A stretch of 64,000 nt of DNA. Source: Pomphorhynchus laevis (lineage: Eukaryota; Acanthocephala; Palaeacanthocephala; Echinorhynchida; Pomphorhynchidae). The position numbers were made by a program, and so were the translations under genes. The notes under the pieces were generated by a model, which made no database searches, was not told where the DNA came from, and worked only from the letters and a program-made list of their open reading frames with translations. The DNA is taken from positions 1-64,000 of the forward strand of contig WNNJ02001025.1 in NCBI GenBank assembly GCA_012934845.2, given 5' to 3'. Below are positions 31,123 through 42,904 of this stretch, piece by piece. Numbering within the stretch: the stretch's first letter is position 1; every line of letters starts with the position of its first letter.

Positions 31123-31739
31123 TGTTTTAAACTATTTATAATTGGGTATTAATTTGAGAAATGGCTATACCAGGAAAATATATAAAACTTTAGATAAGAA
31201 CAGATCAATGATGGTAGATTTTAGAATACCCAAATAAAATACGAATAGGGATGATAAATGAATAGGATTTTGATTTTTCGTATTCAAAACGCTTGAAAAT
31301 ATTAATCAATCGCTTATTTGACTATAATTAAATAACTTTATCGAAAAATTTCATCATATAAGCAATAATAATGTATTTTGATATTAAATGTCTATATAAT
31401 ATCTTAAGCATACTTTTTAGTTAAACAATAGGACGTTGTCCTTACTACTGACAGTTTAAAATCGGATAATAGAAAGAATTAAAATGCACATTCAGTAATT
31501 ATAATGATTACATTCAATTTTATTTCGGTAATAACAAAATTATATCGAAATATGAGGTAAATTATCTTTTTTCTTTATTTGTTAGTAATAAACTATATCG
31601 CTATAAAAATTCTTATCGGACTTTTGAATGCAAAGTACTATACGCGATCAAAATTACTAATGTAATTGTTGCCTATTATCCAAAACCAAAATTAAATACT
31701 TGTATTAAATATTAAATATTAATATTATATATATTATAT
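31123..31739. other. AT-rich spacer
   Basis: Nothing recognisable. Confidence 0.4.
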
Positions 31740-31985
31740 TAAATAAACCTTGATTATTCAAAACTAAGTACTGTTATTTATAAGTCAATTCATGAAAATT
31801 TATTTTTATTTAATATTTCAATTCGAAATTTTAACTTTATTAATATTAATTATATAAAATCTTATATAATAATTATTTATTATTTATAATTATCTAATTA
31901 TTTATTTTTTATTTAATATTGTTTTTAATTTATAAATAGTATAAAAAATGCAGACTCAGTTAGCTGATCTAATTTGTTTTATTCT
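31740..31985 (+). repeat. Diverged family E copy
   Basis: Ends GCAGACTCAGTTAGCTGAT, matching the end of family E at 59530-59555, and shares the TAAGTCAATTCATGAAAATT segment. The hammerhead part is missing. Confidence 0.55.
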
Positions 31986-33564
31986 GATAAATACATGTGT
32001 CACTGAAATTCTTACAAATAATTTATTGTTCTATAAAATAAAATGTAATTAAAAATATAGTTTAATTTATTTATATGTTTCAAAAGCATTTAAGATTCAA
32101 CAATCAAGCAATTCATAACTATTTGTGTTGTAAATAGCGAAAAAACCAAAATGCTTGATATACTTTTTATAATTTAACAACATTGAATACGAGAGCAATA
32201 TAATGAATGGTTTTATTTATAACACATGAATTTATATAAAAAATATATATAAACAAAAAACAGAGTTTAAAAATGAAAAGTTATATTTATTGAAGGTTAT
32301 GTGCAATATATCGTTTTCCATCATTGAATCATACCCATACTAAAAGGTTCCCGTGCTATTCCCACTCCCCACAACTGAACACTTTATAGTCTGCAAGATG
32401 TCTAAATGATCAATCTGGCACAAAATAGCAAATAATATCGTCATAAAGAGCTTGATAGACTTAAGTTTTCGTTTCAGCGTATCAGTCTCGAAAAATACGA
32501 CTCTAAATAGCCTAATAATCCCGCCCCAACGATGTACATCGACTACTCGCGTCTAGGAGGAGTCCTAGACGCGAGATAGGATACTTGTGCAAATACTGCT
32601 ACATGTGCAAAAGCGCTATTACTAACTATATATATGGGACAGAAGCTGTAGAGTACCATTTTTTTTATTTGAAAAACAAACTTCAGAACTTTTAAATAGT
32701 TGATGAATATTGTACTAGAATTACGATGATACAGCGACATTCTTGTCTTTGTTTCTTATTGTTAGTTGTGCTTTACCACTTGAACTTGATAAACTTACTA
32801 AATAACCATGTTGCTGTAAGTTCTTCGTGCTTATGTGATGACAGTATTTGACCTAAATTTTCTTTATCCTTTCATTCCCATGAAGAGATAAAGAAATATG
32901 CTACTTAGATATCATTAGCTTGTTCTTCTTCAGGATAAATGCAAAATGATTTTTACTACTACGTGACACTCACATCAATTTTATTCGAATTAAATAGTTA
33001 TCGTGGATGGCAAGAACAAAAACATACGTGCATTATGCGCGAATTAAGTAGATAAAATATTTCGTCGTATTCTCGAATCGAAACGGTCTTATAAGCATGT
33101 ATACACTTCATTATAGTAACAATTGTTACCAATTCATTAGTAACGTATATAATCTTATTAATATCACATTTGAGAACAGGTTTAAACGACAACAGGTTTT
33201 TATGTTGAGTGTACATTTTCATAATTTTATAATAAATAATTATATTTAATAATGTTTTGTTGTTTACTGCAAAACATCATATTTTAAAGCTATGTTGTGC
33301 TCAAAGAATATCGTATTTTTTATTGAGTTTTTTGGGTAACAATGAACACTATAGTAGAAATAAACACTTGTAGTTTGACAATCGACCATGAATCTTACAT
33401 GTGCAATTTTTACAGTACCTAAACGCACTCAATTTTTTAATTGATTAATGTATTTTATTTATTAAAATTTTATTTACAAAATTATTTAATTGATAATTAT
33501 TTTTTAATTAATATTTATTATTTATTTATTTATTTATTTATTTTTTTTATTTTTTACTTAATAT
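31986..33564. other. AT-rich region with one hairpin
   Basis: No gene. At 32546-32575 there is a perfect 13-bp hairpin (CTCGCGTCTAGGA, loop GGAG). Simple TTTA repeats lie at 33515-33545. Confidence 0.5.
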
Positions 33565-34210
33565 TACTAATAATGTACACTATTAAAACTACTTTTAATT
33601 TATATCGTAAAGATGACATATTTAAATTTACAAGAAACATTTTTGCATGAGCATTCATGCATACCATATAATATAAAATATAATACATTAAATAATGAAA
33701 TTTTAAGAATTTCAACAATATGTAATGATATTGGCTTTCTTCAAAATCATTTAAATAATTTAATAGATGCATATTTTAAACTAGGTTACTATAAAAATAA
33801 CATCAAGCAGAAAATAGTAAAATATATAAATCAACACAATAATATAAAGAATAAATTTAAACTCTTAAGTGGCAAATTTTTATGGATGGATAATAAATAA
33901 TATACTTTGTATTAGAATAAGATACTATATAATCAAATTTCATCTTAGGAAATACATCATTGACTTTTATTTTGCTCGCTAAGTTTAGTAATATGGTGCG
34001 AAACTTTATAACATATCGGCAGTTTCTTCAGATAATCACTAATTTAAATTATGGTATATCATATTTCATTTATAAATCAATTCATAAAAATTGAATTTTA
34101 ATTTTTTTTACATTATAAAATCTGAATTATGGAAAATCTTTAGATTTAGATGATTAAATTTATATATATATATGTATTTATATATAATACAAAATACGTA
34201 GACTAAATTT
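33565..34210 (+). mobile_element. PLE-like RT 3' fragment plus terminus
   Basis: 33570-33900 matches the last 115 or so codons of the RT ORF at 58196-59197 (KDDIFKFTRN, YLNNLID-like, KFLWMDNK stop). The frame is broken once near the start. After the stop comes a diverged E-type terminus with GCGAAAC near 34000 and AATACGTAGACTAAAT near 34190. Confidence 0.75.
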
Positions 34211-34227
34211 ACCGATTTGATTGATTA

Positions 34228-34345
34228 CAATCCGTATTTGTCTTCTAAGAGACAGAATATCTGATATGTGGATATGATCAGAGATCTTATGTTTTTAGGA
34301 ACTTAAACATTTGCTTCAAAACACCAGTGCGGTAACCGATGATCG
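34228..34345 (+). repeat. Repeat F, copy 1
   Basis: Shares GTCTTCTAAGAGACAGA, CTGATATGTGG and ATGATCAGAGATCTTAT with 39240-39345. I do not recognise the family. Confidence 0.7.
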
Positions 34346-34506
34346 AGCTACCTAATACTTCTTATAAAATCCTGATAGTTTATTCCATTGTGTACACACA
34401 TTATTTCACACTATTGATATGATGCATGAAGGTGTTTATTGTGATAATAGAACAATTACCTGTCCTGCTGCAGCAAATTAAATATATATAATAGTGTATA
34501 CACGCA

Positions 34507-34714
34507 ATGAGAGATAATTATTTGTCGTTGCAAAGTGAAAATAGCGTTATTAAAATAAAAATAGATGATAAAACAATTCACTGTTATCTCATTTATCAAA
34601 ATGAATATTATTATAGCATTGCATTTCCCAAAAATGGTTTAGCTACGCTGTGTACGTGCGATACAATTTTGTCATACTCACTACTATATTTCGAAATATT
34701 TAGTATTTTCACGG
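34507..34714 (+). other. Small unidentified ORF cut by a LINE
   Basis: An open frame MRDNYLSLQSENSVIK... runs into the LINE target site. Before the insertion it would have ended a few codons later (IFTDV stop, using 38625 onward), at about 71 codons. I do not recognise it and see no codon evidence either way; it may be chance. Confidence 0.2.
34701..34714 (+). repeat. Target-site duplication, left (LINE copy 4)
   Basis: TAGTATTTTCACGG, repeated exactly at 38611-38624. Confidence 0.9.
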
Positions 34715-34723
34715 GAGAAAAAA

Positions 34724-35985
34724 ATGCTTTCGAATCAAAGTGAGTATAAGACGGAGCGATCAAAGCATTCTACGTCGTCAAACAGAAACTTCAATATGGA
34801 ACAAGGAACAAGTACAATTTCAGATTTAAATATTAATTCCGTCAACGAGGTAAGTGATTTGTTATGCCAATTTAAAGCTGACTCGGGAGTGCTTCCCCCC
34901 ATTCCTAAATTATCAAACTTGTGCATAATAAATGCTCTGAAACCGATCGAAAGGCACAAATTATTTCCCACTTTCCTGAGAGAATTCGTGGGAAAATTTA
35001 ATAATAGAATTTTATTCAATTATGTTAAGACGCTTGAAAATGCAATAAGAATTTCCTTCGCTAATGGCAGCATTATGAAGGAGTATAACGAGTATTTTGC
35101 AAACAATTTAGCCCATCTGGGATCGATAACACTCAAACCTATACAATGTTCCTTAAAAATTTCGAATTTTCCCTCTTTTTTGTCTGAAGATGATCTAACT
35201 ATGTTACAAAAATCCTATTGCCTCCACTCTGTCAGGCAAGTTATAGGAAAGCTGGGAGACCCCCTCCCTGTAGCTTTCTGTAAGGCAGATATCGATAACG
35301 GATTGCTTCTGTCTAAGTCCGCTTCTAACCCTTTTTTAGGGTTCAACCTTCGCTTTACTTTAATTGAGGAAGACAATCTAACATATCCTCATTGTAATAA
35401 TTGCCATGGATGGGGCCATTGGGGATCCTCCTGTGGTAAAATAAAGACTTGCGGTGTTTGTGCCTCAGACGCATGTTCCAGTATGTGTAAGGGCGAGATA
35501 TGCTCAGCTCCTCCCTCCTGCCTTAACTGCGGGGGTAAACACCCTGCTTGGTCCCGACGATGTAATCATTTCCGGGAATACCGACAGTTGTTTGCTAAAA
35601 AACGGCTAATAAACCCTTCTCTGCAGCTGCTCATCCGGTGGATCGAATGTCAAATTCTGATATAATTCTTCTTCTGGACAATACTAAAAAGACGTTAATG
35701 TCACAATTTCAAGCGATGTTGACTCCTCTGATCTCGGCACTCGTGGGGGCGGACTCTGCCCCAATTCCTGCTGAATGTAAACCCCCCCCCAATCCAAGAA
35801 GAGGGGGCTTCCGCAAATAAAGTTCCACCGCTTAAAATTGGAAAGCTTCTTAATAACATGAACATGGTTGGCGCCTCACTGGGAAATGAAGATATTGCCC
35901 AGGGAGCTCTGGCCCTGGATGGGGCTAGTGGCAAGGGGGTAACTTCCTTGCACCTAGCTCTGTCTAGGCTGGCTGCTCCTGTCTA
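34724..35985 (+). pseudogene. LINE ORF1, frame-shifted
   Basis: The frame from 34724 encodes 313 aa with SGVLPPIPKL, the RRM-like region and three knuckles (CNNCHGWGHWGSSC, CGVCASDACSSMC, CLNCGGKHPAWSRRC). It then loses frame near 35605. The normal continuation MSNSDIILLLDN runs in a second frame at 35647-35820, and a C-tract near 35783 shifts it once more before the normal tail (LAAPV stop). Sister ORF1 proteins are 420 aa in one frame. Confidence 0.85.
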
Positions 35986-35999
35986 ACTGATCTGTCACA

Positions 36000-38462
36000 A
36001 TGGTGAGTAAACCCGAGCCTTTTTCACTGAATATTCTTCAGTGGAATTCGGGAGGTGCTTCCGCCCTTAGACTTTTATCTGGTAGAGATGCAGATGTTAT
36101 AGTCCTTCAGGAGACGCGGTCTATCCGTCTCCCCCAGGACATTACTCGATTTTTCCCAAAGCACACATATTCCCACTATACTCCGTACATAACCCCACCC
36201 CACTTCTCTTCATCTCAAGGACTCTTAACCCTAGTTAAATGCTCCTTAAGGTCTTCCCTCATATTAAATTACTCTTGTCCAGCCCTCTCGTGTCTAGTAG
36301 TGTCACTCGTTAAGAACGGTAAACGCCTCAGTATAGCCAATGTCTACATACGTCCAGGGGAGATTCACAAGAACCGCGACCTCCTGGACGGTATTATTGA
36401 TAGCGGCTATGACATGATACTTGGAGACTTCAACGACAGAACTGGTCGTTGGATCAACGCGGCACTTCGCAGAGCTAGGAACGGTTATCTTATTCACAAA
36501 CCACCGACCCCTACCTTTCATTGCACATCAACAAATTCAATCCTCGACATTTTACTGCTTCACTCAAGGTGGTTGCTTAAACCTCTCTGTACGGAGCAGT
36601 CGCGCCAACAATTGTCCACCTCTCATGACCTAATTCACTGGAGAATTGAGGAAGATACATTGCTTCGAAGGAGGTTTCACTTTGATCCGATCAGAGTAGC
36701 CTTCTTCCAGGCGGCTATCCGACTCTTTCCCCGAATAGGAAATCTGAGTCTGACCGAATTTAATACCTACCTCTCTTTGCAAGCTACAGCGATTCTATCG
36801 ACTACCTATAAAGGTCGTATATACAATCCCACTCCGACGAAACTCAAGGTCCTAGCAAAATTACTGAACCTCCCTAATCTCTCTGCTTCCGCCAAACAGG
36901 CCCTCTCGAATGAATACTGGAGCACTAGATACAGGTTCCAGCTGAGTAGGGATAGGACGAGTATCGCTCGCCTTAATCCTTCTCAGTCTTCCTTCTGGAA
37001 GATATTCAAGAAAAAGAAGTTTGTTTGCTGGAAGGATAGAGCATTGAGTTGGATAGGGAATGTAGGCCTTGATAAAGTTTTGGAGGAGTCACTAGCCCTA
37101 CACAACTATGGAGCCACTCAATCACCTCAACCAATCCCGCCTTGGTGTAACTTCAGGAGTAGGGATCGTTCTGTTACGGATATTCTTAACTCCTGGGGTC
37201 CACTCCGGGGCACCTCCAAATCCGTCCTTTCACTTTCTTCTCGGGTCTGTCAGCTTTTGACAGCTGATCAGAGAAGAGAGGTGGCCGTAACTATGCTTTT
37301 AGCCTCCCCATCCGATGTAGCAGGCATCAATATTAGTAAACGTGTTTTTATTCCTAAGAAAAAATCCTGTTCATGTCCTAAAGACCTGCGACCCATTTCG
37401 ATTCAAAATTCCCTCGTGTCGATTTACGAAAAAGCGCTTGCGCAAAAAATCCGCGACCATTTAAGTAGGCGAAATTTGATCCCTCCAGGTTTTAATGGGT
37501 TCGTCAAAAGTCGCTCGGTCCATTCAGCAGTAGGTGAGGTGGAGCAGTTTTGTCGGGAAAATAGCCATCGCCTAGTTGTGGCTATTTTCCTTGACTTTTC
37601 TGCTGCATTTGACCGCATCTCCATTCCTTTTGTGATCTCTTCTCTCAGGTCTATCGGGTTGCCTGCGAGAATTGTGAACAGGGTGGAGATCCTGCTGTAC
37701 ACCAAACGGTTTTATTATAAAGACGACCCTGATGCGCGTCAGTTTTACCCTATTACGGGTGTGCCTCAAGGTTCACCTCTTTCTCCTATCTTATATCTTG
37801 CTGCAAACATTAATCTATTAAAAATATTTAAACGCGAACAACGTCTTGTGGTGTATGCTGATGACACCACAGCCTTGTTCTCTGGACACAGGTGCAAAGA
37901 CGTAGTTTCTGACATCAGCCGTTTCTTTTTAAGATTAAAAGACCAGTTACCCAAATCCAATCTTATCTTAAACTCCGCCAAATCGCAGGCGGTTGTCTTT
38001 CATGGCATCACTGCAACAAAGAAAAAACTTAAGAGATTAGCACTCTCTGCACTCTCCTCCATATTTGCCTCTGAACCACTCCCCACCTTCACAAGTCGAG
38101 TAAAATACCTGGGGTTCACAGTTACGGTGAACTGGTCGGCGAAAGCTGACCTGGATAGACTTAAACGTATCCTGAAGAAAGCTAGGTGGGCTCTGAAACG
38201 GGCTCAGCATCTGTCATTGAAAGGGAAAACCCAGATGCGCCTTTGGGGTACCTGGGCTATCTCGGGATTAGTCTTCTTCTCTAGAGGACGTCCCCCAGAG
38301 CAAAGACTAAGGTTCCTGAAGCTCCTCGTCTCTCGTTTACCCAGCATAGTCCGCACCGATTGGATCCTTCGGGGGGGGGTGAAAGACCCAGGGTGGTTCA
38401 GTCGGAAGGCGGCGTGTTGGATCGGTTGGGGGGCTCAGATCCCCATGGATTTGAGGCCATAA
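36000..38462 (+). CDS. LINE ORF2: endonuclease / reverse transcriptase
   Basis: An intact 820-aa frame, the same length as ORF2 of copy 2. Endonuclease motifs QWNSGGA, LQETRS, GDFNDRTGRW and SHD, and RT motifs DFSAAFDRI, GVPQGSPLSP and YADDTTALF, are all present. The ATG at 36000 (MVSKPEP) is shared with copy 3. ORF1 of this copy is broken, so new insertions would need ORF1 protein from another copy. Confidence 0.9.
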   Translation: MVSKPEPFSLNILQWNSGGASALRLLSGRDADVIVLQETRSIRLPQDITRFFPKHTYSHYTPYITPPHFSSSQGLLTLVKCSLRSSLILNYSCPALSCLVVSLVKNGKRLSIANVYIRPGEIHKNRDLLDGIIDSGYDMILGDFNDRTGRWINAALRRARNGYLIHKPPTPTFHCTSTNSILDILLLHSRWLLKPLCTEQSRQQLSTSHDLIHWRIEEDTLLRRRFHFDPIRVAFFQAAIRLFPRIGNLSLTEFNTYLSLQATAILSTTYKGRIYNPTPTKLKVLAKLLNLPNLSASAKQALSNEYWSTRYRFQLSRDRTSIARLNPSQSSFWKIFKKKKFVCWKDRALSWIGNVGLDKVLEESLALHNYGATQSPQPIPPWCNFRSRDRSVTDILNSWGPLRGTSKSVLSLSSRVCQLLTADQRREVAVTMLLASPSDVAGINISKRVFIPKKKSCSCPKDLRPISIQNSLVSIYEKALAQKIRDHLSRRNLIPPGFNGFVKSRSVHSAVGEVEQFCRENSHRLVVAIFLDFSAAFDRISIPFVISSLRSIGLPARIVNRVEILLYTKRFYYKDDPDARQFYPITGVPQGSPLSPILYLAANINLLKIFKREQRLVVYADDTTALFSGHRCKDVVSDISRFFLRLKDQLPKSNLILNSAKSQAVVFHGITATKKKLKRLALSALSSIFASEPLPTFTSRVKYLGFTVTVNWSAKADLDRLKRILKKARWALKRAQHLSLKGKTQMRLWGTWAISGLVFFSRGRPPEQRLRFLKLLVSRLPSIVRTDWILRGGVKDPGWFSRKAACWIGWGAQIPMDLRP

Positions 38463-38610
38463 TGTTTTAAAGAAGACTGACATGCAACTTTGAAGATTGT
38501 CAATTCATCTCGAAAAAGATTAGATAAAGGCTTGATAGTAACTGTCTTCTGTTAATGATATTATCCTGCATGTTTATTTTTAATAAAATCTTTATTCATT
38601 TATTTATATA

Positions 38611-38624
38611 TAGTATTTTCACGG
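38611..38624 (+). repeat. Target-site duplication, right (LINE copy 4)
   Basis: Exact copy of 34701-34714. Confidence 0.9.
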
Positions 38625-38839
38625 ATGTATAAAGTTTTTCTCATCAATCATAAAAGTCGGCAAAACAGCTTGCACTTTTTGGAAAATAGGTGGTCATATT
38701 CTATTCGCATTTTTCATGAAAATCACTTTGTTCGCGTATTAATAACATTTTCGCAGGAAATTATGTCTTCTTCTAGCTGTTATGTTAACTTTTGCAGTAT
38801 AGTACTCGCTGCATTGCTTAGAACTTTGACCTTTTTAAT

Positions 38840-39130
38840 GAATCAAATCAGCTAACTGAGTCTACGTATTTAATATAATTATAAAATAAACAAAACATAA
38901 TAATGCTAAATCAAAATTTAATAATTAAATAATAAAATAAATAATTGTTTTTAGATTTTCTATAATTTAAATCAAGTATAAATAAAAAAATTTAAAATAA
39001 AAGTCATTTTTATGAATTGACTAATAAATAACAGACGTTGTATCAGAATAAGAATTAGAGGTCATCAGGAGTAACTGCTATGCTATCAGGTTTCATCCCC
39101 TAACTCCTCTACCCAACATAGCAGCTGGGC
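38840..39130 (-). repeat. Family E copy (solo PLE terminus)
   Basis: About 290 bp, inverted relative to the copy after the RT ORF at 59265-59555. It starts ATCAAATCAGCTAACTGAG and ends in the ACTCCTCTACCCAACATAGC region. It carries the hammerhead-like core at 39052-39124. Confidence 0.8.
39052..39124 (-). ncRNA. Permuted hammerhead-like core, family E copy 1
   Basis: Minus-strand order: CTGCTATGTTGGGTA, GAGGA-GTTAGGGG, GAAA, CCTGATAGCATAGCAG, TTACTC-CTGATGA, CCTCTAATTC. Stem III is CTGCTAT:ATAGCAG plus GTTGGGT:ACCTGAT. Stem I is GAGGA:TACTC with one mismatch. Stem II is GAGTTAGGGG:CCTCTAATTC with two wobbles. GUA is the cleavage triplet. Confidence 0.6.
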
Positions 39131-39239
39131 CAAAAAGTACAATAAATAATAAGAATATGAATTTAAATTATTACTTTAAATGTTACGTAATAATATATAT
39201 AATATTATTAATATTAATATTGCATTATTCTTCTAAAAT

Positions 39240-39345
39240 AATTTGTCTTCTAAGAGACAGACTGTCTGATATGTGGCATGATCAGAGATCTTATCCTTGT
39301 ATGAACTTAAACCTTTGCTTCAAAACACTAGGTAGCCGATGATCG
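39240..39345 (+). repeat. Repeat F, copy 2
   Basis: Second copy of 34228-34345. It lies about 110 bp beyond an E copy, as the first lies next to an E-like terminus, so F may belong to the same element. Confidence 0.65.
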
Positions 39346-40179
39346 TAATAATAATGCAACATCAATAATGTAATATTAATATCATTATTGCATTTGTACA
39401 TTATTGCTGTAACAACTACACTATTTACGAAAAGTAAAATTTTATGACTTTATATACTTTTATATATGATAATTATTATTAAATATTAAAAATAGAATGA
39501 AAATAATTTTAATTGCATATAATTAAATATATGATATATGTAAACAAAAAGCAAATAAAAAAATTAATAAAAAATTATTAATTTAAAAAATCATTGAATT
39601 GTACATCTAATTCAATTATAATTCAATTTTACAAATTGAATTATATTTTCTACGCGCCCTTATGAGCATTTCTGATTACCCATTAACGGGTAGACTTTGT
39701 CGCTTGTTTGCAGCATTTTGTTGATTTGTGATCGTAAAAAACAACAAAAAAGAAAGAGAATGAAGAAAAATAAACAAAAACACTGATAATACAATGTAAT
39801 TCATCTTGCTTATATTAGCAATAATGTAAAATTTACATTTTTAAATGATAAAATAGAGAAATGCCTCAAATCCAAAAAATAGATATATTAAATTATCTAA
39901 TTTATACAAAACAAATCTATTAAAAAAATTATTTTTACATTATACAATTTTACATACATCTTAATTAATATTTCTTATACTCATCATTATTAAAATTTTT
40001 AATTGCTTTCTTAAAATTTTTAAAAACTCTATATCGCCGTTATGGTAAACGATTATTTGAGTAGAAATATAGGCCGCTCAGAACAAAAGTGTTGAGCACT
40101 ACTATAAACCTACTTAAACCAACATTTAATCGTCTCGTCGGGCATAACAACTTTATTCTTTTTTACTAATTTAAAACAG
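39346..40179. other. AT-rich spacer
   Basis: No gene or named repeat seen. Confidence 0.45.
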
Positions 40180-40760
40180 TTTGACGTACCCGATTTTCAG
40201 CGCAGCCTATATCCAAAGACATATCCCAGTATCCTTATTTGCCTCTTCTGGTTTCTCGGAAGAGCACCACATAATTTAGTATGGCGTTATGGTTTGCAAA
40301 ATTTGTAATAAATGAAATAGCTTTTTTTGGGTTTAACGACAAACCTAACTTAAACAGACGTCTAGCAATCCCATTCACCACTGACTTCACTCTGTTTTCG
40401 CATTTATTATCAGACAATGATTCCGTTTTAAACACTAGTGATATATCATCGATGTAGATAATACTACTAGTGTTCATATCCAAGAATCCATCCAAGACTA
40501 CCCTTGTCGTAATCATGTACAAGATTGTCGACAAAGGGAACCCTTGATAAATACAGTTGGATAGCTTATAAAAGGTAACCTTATCGTCTTATAGATAAAA
40601 GCTTCTTTTCTCCAAAATTCCCCACAATAGGCGCAGAATGTTCAAAGGAACATCATCTTTTTTCAAAATTTCAATTACTGATCACAAAATTGCCCAAATG
40701 AAGCTGCATTGAGTATGGCTATCATATCACTTTTATATCAACAAATGTGATAGGAATGCA
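40180..40760 (-). pseudogene. Non-LTR reverse-transcriptase fragment, different family
   Basis: The minus strand encodes FVDIKSDMIAILNAASFGQF, then YQGFPLSTILYMI, then SSIIYIDDISLVF and LGLSLNPKKAISF. This is the RT core (catalytic palm, QGxPLS box, YxDD box, then NPxK) of a LINE unlike the main family. It has several stops and frame changes. Confidence 0.65.
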
Positions 40761-42239
40761 CAAAATTGTTTTCAATTTCATTATCTTGAAATAATACACT
40801 TACGTTGTACGTGTTAAGATTGTTGGTTGCGACAACAAGCATTTCTCGATGCCTCAACGCTTTCAACAAGTAAAGGATTATGGTAAATTAAGAAAATAGA
40901 TGGTGAGCAACATATTATACTCTTTAATGTTTTGTAATGTTAATCACACCAATTATTGCTTCTGTTGACGAAAATATTTAAATTAATCTCTATTAGAACG
41001 TGTTAGTTCTAATGAATTATAAAAACATTTACGAATTACATGAGGATTCTTCCAAAAATTCATCTCCCTTTAAGATAATATTCGATTATGCCGGATTTTC
41101 GTCGACTGATTAGATATTTATTTTGTACATTCGTCAAGTACTACCAACTATCTATAAACAAGTTGTTCTTTCATCATCTAATCTCAGACCAAGTTTTATG
41201 TAACAACTCAGTAATTCCATCAGTCCAACATGACATATCCTACCTACGAATGCTATCACGCTGTAATTATATATCCAGACTATAGATACTCAAAGCTTCG
41301 AAGAAACATTCATTTCTACAACGCTCATTTTTATCATCCGCATTATTTCAGGATTTTTATTTTATATAAAAAGGTATAATTTATTTCTTATATATCCAGT
41401 ATAAGCAAAACTATTTGTTTGAAACGTAATATTTGATCTTGCTTTTCGGTTAAAATCGATGCAAAACTAATGAAATGTATTCTTTTGAGAATATAATCAT
41501 TTTACTTATACAATCTACACAATATAGGAAATATACACTTTAACATATAAAAAATAATCAAGATTGAATTAAAATTTATTTAGAAAAGGAGAATTTAGAA
41601 AAGCTTTATAATATTAAATATGATATTAGATTATATCTTATATCATATGTGATATAAGATATAATATTTGATTTTATAATATTTGAAAGCTATTATATTA
41701 GCATTCTACATTTGCGAGCATTTAATTTTCGAAAGTTAAAATTGTAATTTCAAAATTATTATTTTCTGTGAAAGAAATTTGATACTATACCGTCTTATTT
41801 TGGGCGTCAACGAGAAAATTTAAGTTTTGACCATAAATCACACGCTAAATTCACACACTTGCAACAATCTACCGAATATTAACACAGAACTTGTCGATAC
41901 TTCTTTGTGAAGTAATTTGAGGAGACGAATTAAATTTAAATTGATTTAATAGATTGCAAAGCAAATAATTTTATTACTTTGAAAGATTGCAAAAGCGTAA
42001 AAATATTGTGTCAATGATGGCCAACATTTATTTACTCTTTTACACCAAACATAAAACAGGAAAGAGCAAAATTGTTTCAGAGAAACGTGAAATGTCAGAG
42101 GTTGTATCAATTGTCGATTTGTTTAAAACAAAGTAATGCGAAAGAAATAAGTTATGGGCATTCTTGCGAAATTTAGGCTGACCCATATCTAACGTCCAGC
42201 ATTTCCGATTGGATTTTTTATTTTTAGAAAAAAAAATAT
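40761..42239. other. Gene-free region with a palindrome
   Basis: No supported gene. A 16-bp-arm hairpin lies at 41630-41665 (ATTATATCTTATATCA, loop TATG). Confidence 0.5.
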
Positions 42240-42365
42240 ATATAATAGTAATGCACGAATGTGCTGAGTAGACAACGGTCCATGATTTCTTACGAAATAC
42301 GGCATTTATACTAAATGGTGTTGCTTGATAGACTGGACTTCGATTCACGACTTTCAGTCAACATG

Positions 42366-42441
42366 TCACTTCTAGACGATCAATGAGTACCCGACAACAC
42401 TCATCAGTAGAATGAAGTACTCACTGATCGTTTCGGTTGCC
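42366..42441 (-). ncRNA. Permuted hammerhead-like core, family B copy 2 (best preserved)
   Basis: Order: GGCAACC-GAAA-CGATCAGTGAGTAC, TTCATTCTA-CTGATGA-GT-GTTGTC, GG, GTACTCATTGATCGTC, TAGAAGTGA. Stem III (ACGATCAGTGAGTAC with GTACTCATTGATCGT) is 15 bp with a single G-U. Stem II is GGCAAC:GTTGTC with one G-U. Stem I is TAGAA(g)TGA:TTCATTCTA, 8 bp with one bulge. CUGAUGA, GAAA and GUC are all canonical. Confidence 0.75.
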
Positions 42442-42729
42442 TGTGTGACATTGTGAATAAAGGCGTTACCGACACTTTGCTTAATTGTCTGATGCGTTCG
42501 TTCTTTACCAGATCGAATTGTTGTGCGGACCATCTTTAAACACTAGGCAGAGGTTGTTGCTGAATTGTCGCTGCACTCGTTGGATCCATAATAAATACGG
42601 CATGTATAATAGTAGTGCACGGATGTGCTGAGTAGACAACGGTCCATGATTTCTTTCGAAATACGGCATGTATACAAGATGGTGTTGCGTGTTAGACTGG
42701 ACTTCTATTCACGACTTTCAGTCACCATG

Positions 42730-42804
42730 TCACTTCTAGACGACCAATGAGTACCCGACGACACTCATCAGTAGAATGAAGTAATCACTGGTCGTTTTTT
42801 TGCC
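42730..42804 (-). ncRNA. Permuted hammerhead-like core, family B copy 3
   Basis: Stem III is kept (ACCAGTGATTAC with GTACTCATTGGT, two mismatches) and CTGATGA and GTC are intact. The GAAA strand is damaged in a T-tract, so this copy is probably inactive. Confidence 0.55.
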
Positions 42805-42904
42805 TGTGTGACATTTTGAATAAAGGCGTTTCCGACACTTTGCTTAATTGTATGAGGCTAACGATCTTTATCAGATCGAAGATCTTGTCCGCCGGAACTG
42901 CTGC

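Larger units (their letters stand above)
34715..38610 (+). mobile_element. LINE copy 4, complete insertion with 14-bp TSD
   Basis: A 3.9-kb element bounded by the perfect repeat TAGTATTTTCACGG. It begins GAGAAAAAAATG, so the ORF1 start codon is only nine bases from the insertion point and almost no 5' UTR exists. The 3' end is AATAAAATCTTTATTCATTTATTTATA. ORF2 is fully open and ORF1 is frame-shifted. A perfect TSD implies a young insertion. Confidence 0.95.
42240..42904 (-). repeat. Repeat family B tandem dimer (364-bp period)
   Basis: Two units start near GTGCACGGATGTGCTGAGTAG (42245 and 42615). The cleavage motifs are 364 bp apart (42366 and 42730). The minus strand is the sense strand for the hammerhead-like core. 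Confidence 0.8.

Noticed and set aside
32546-32575. Hairpin with GTCTAGGA, as after the family A cleavage site
   Set aside because: Only this 8-base match; no CUGANGA or GAAA strand nearby.
33441-33650. 69-codon ORF rich in Phe, Ile and Tyr
   Set aside because: Chance open frame in T-rich DNA upstream of the PLE-like fragment.
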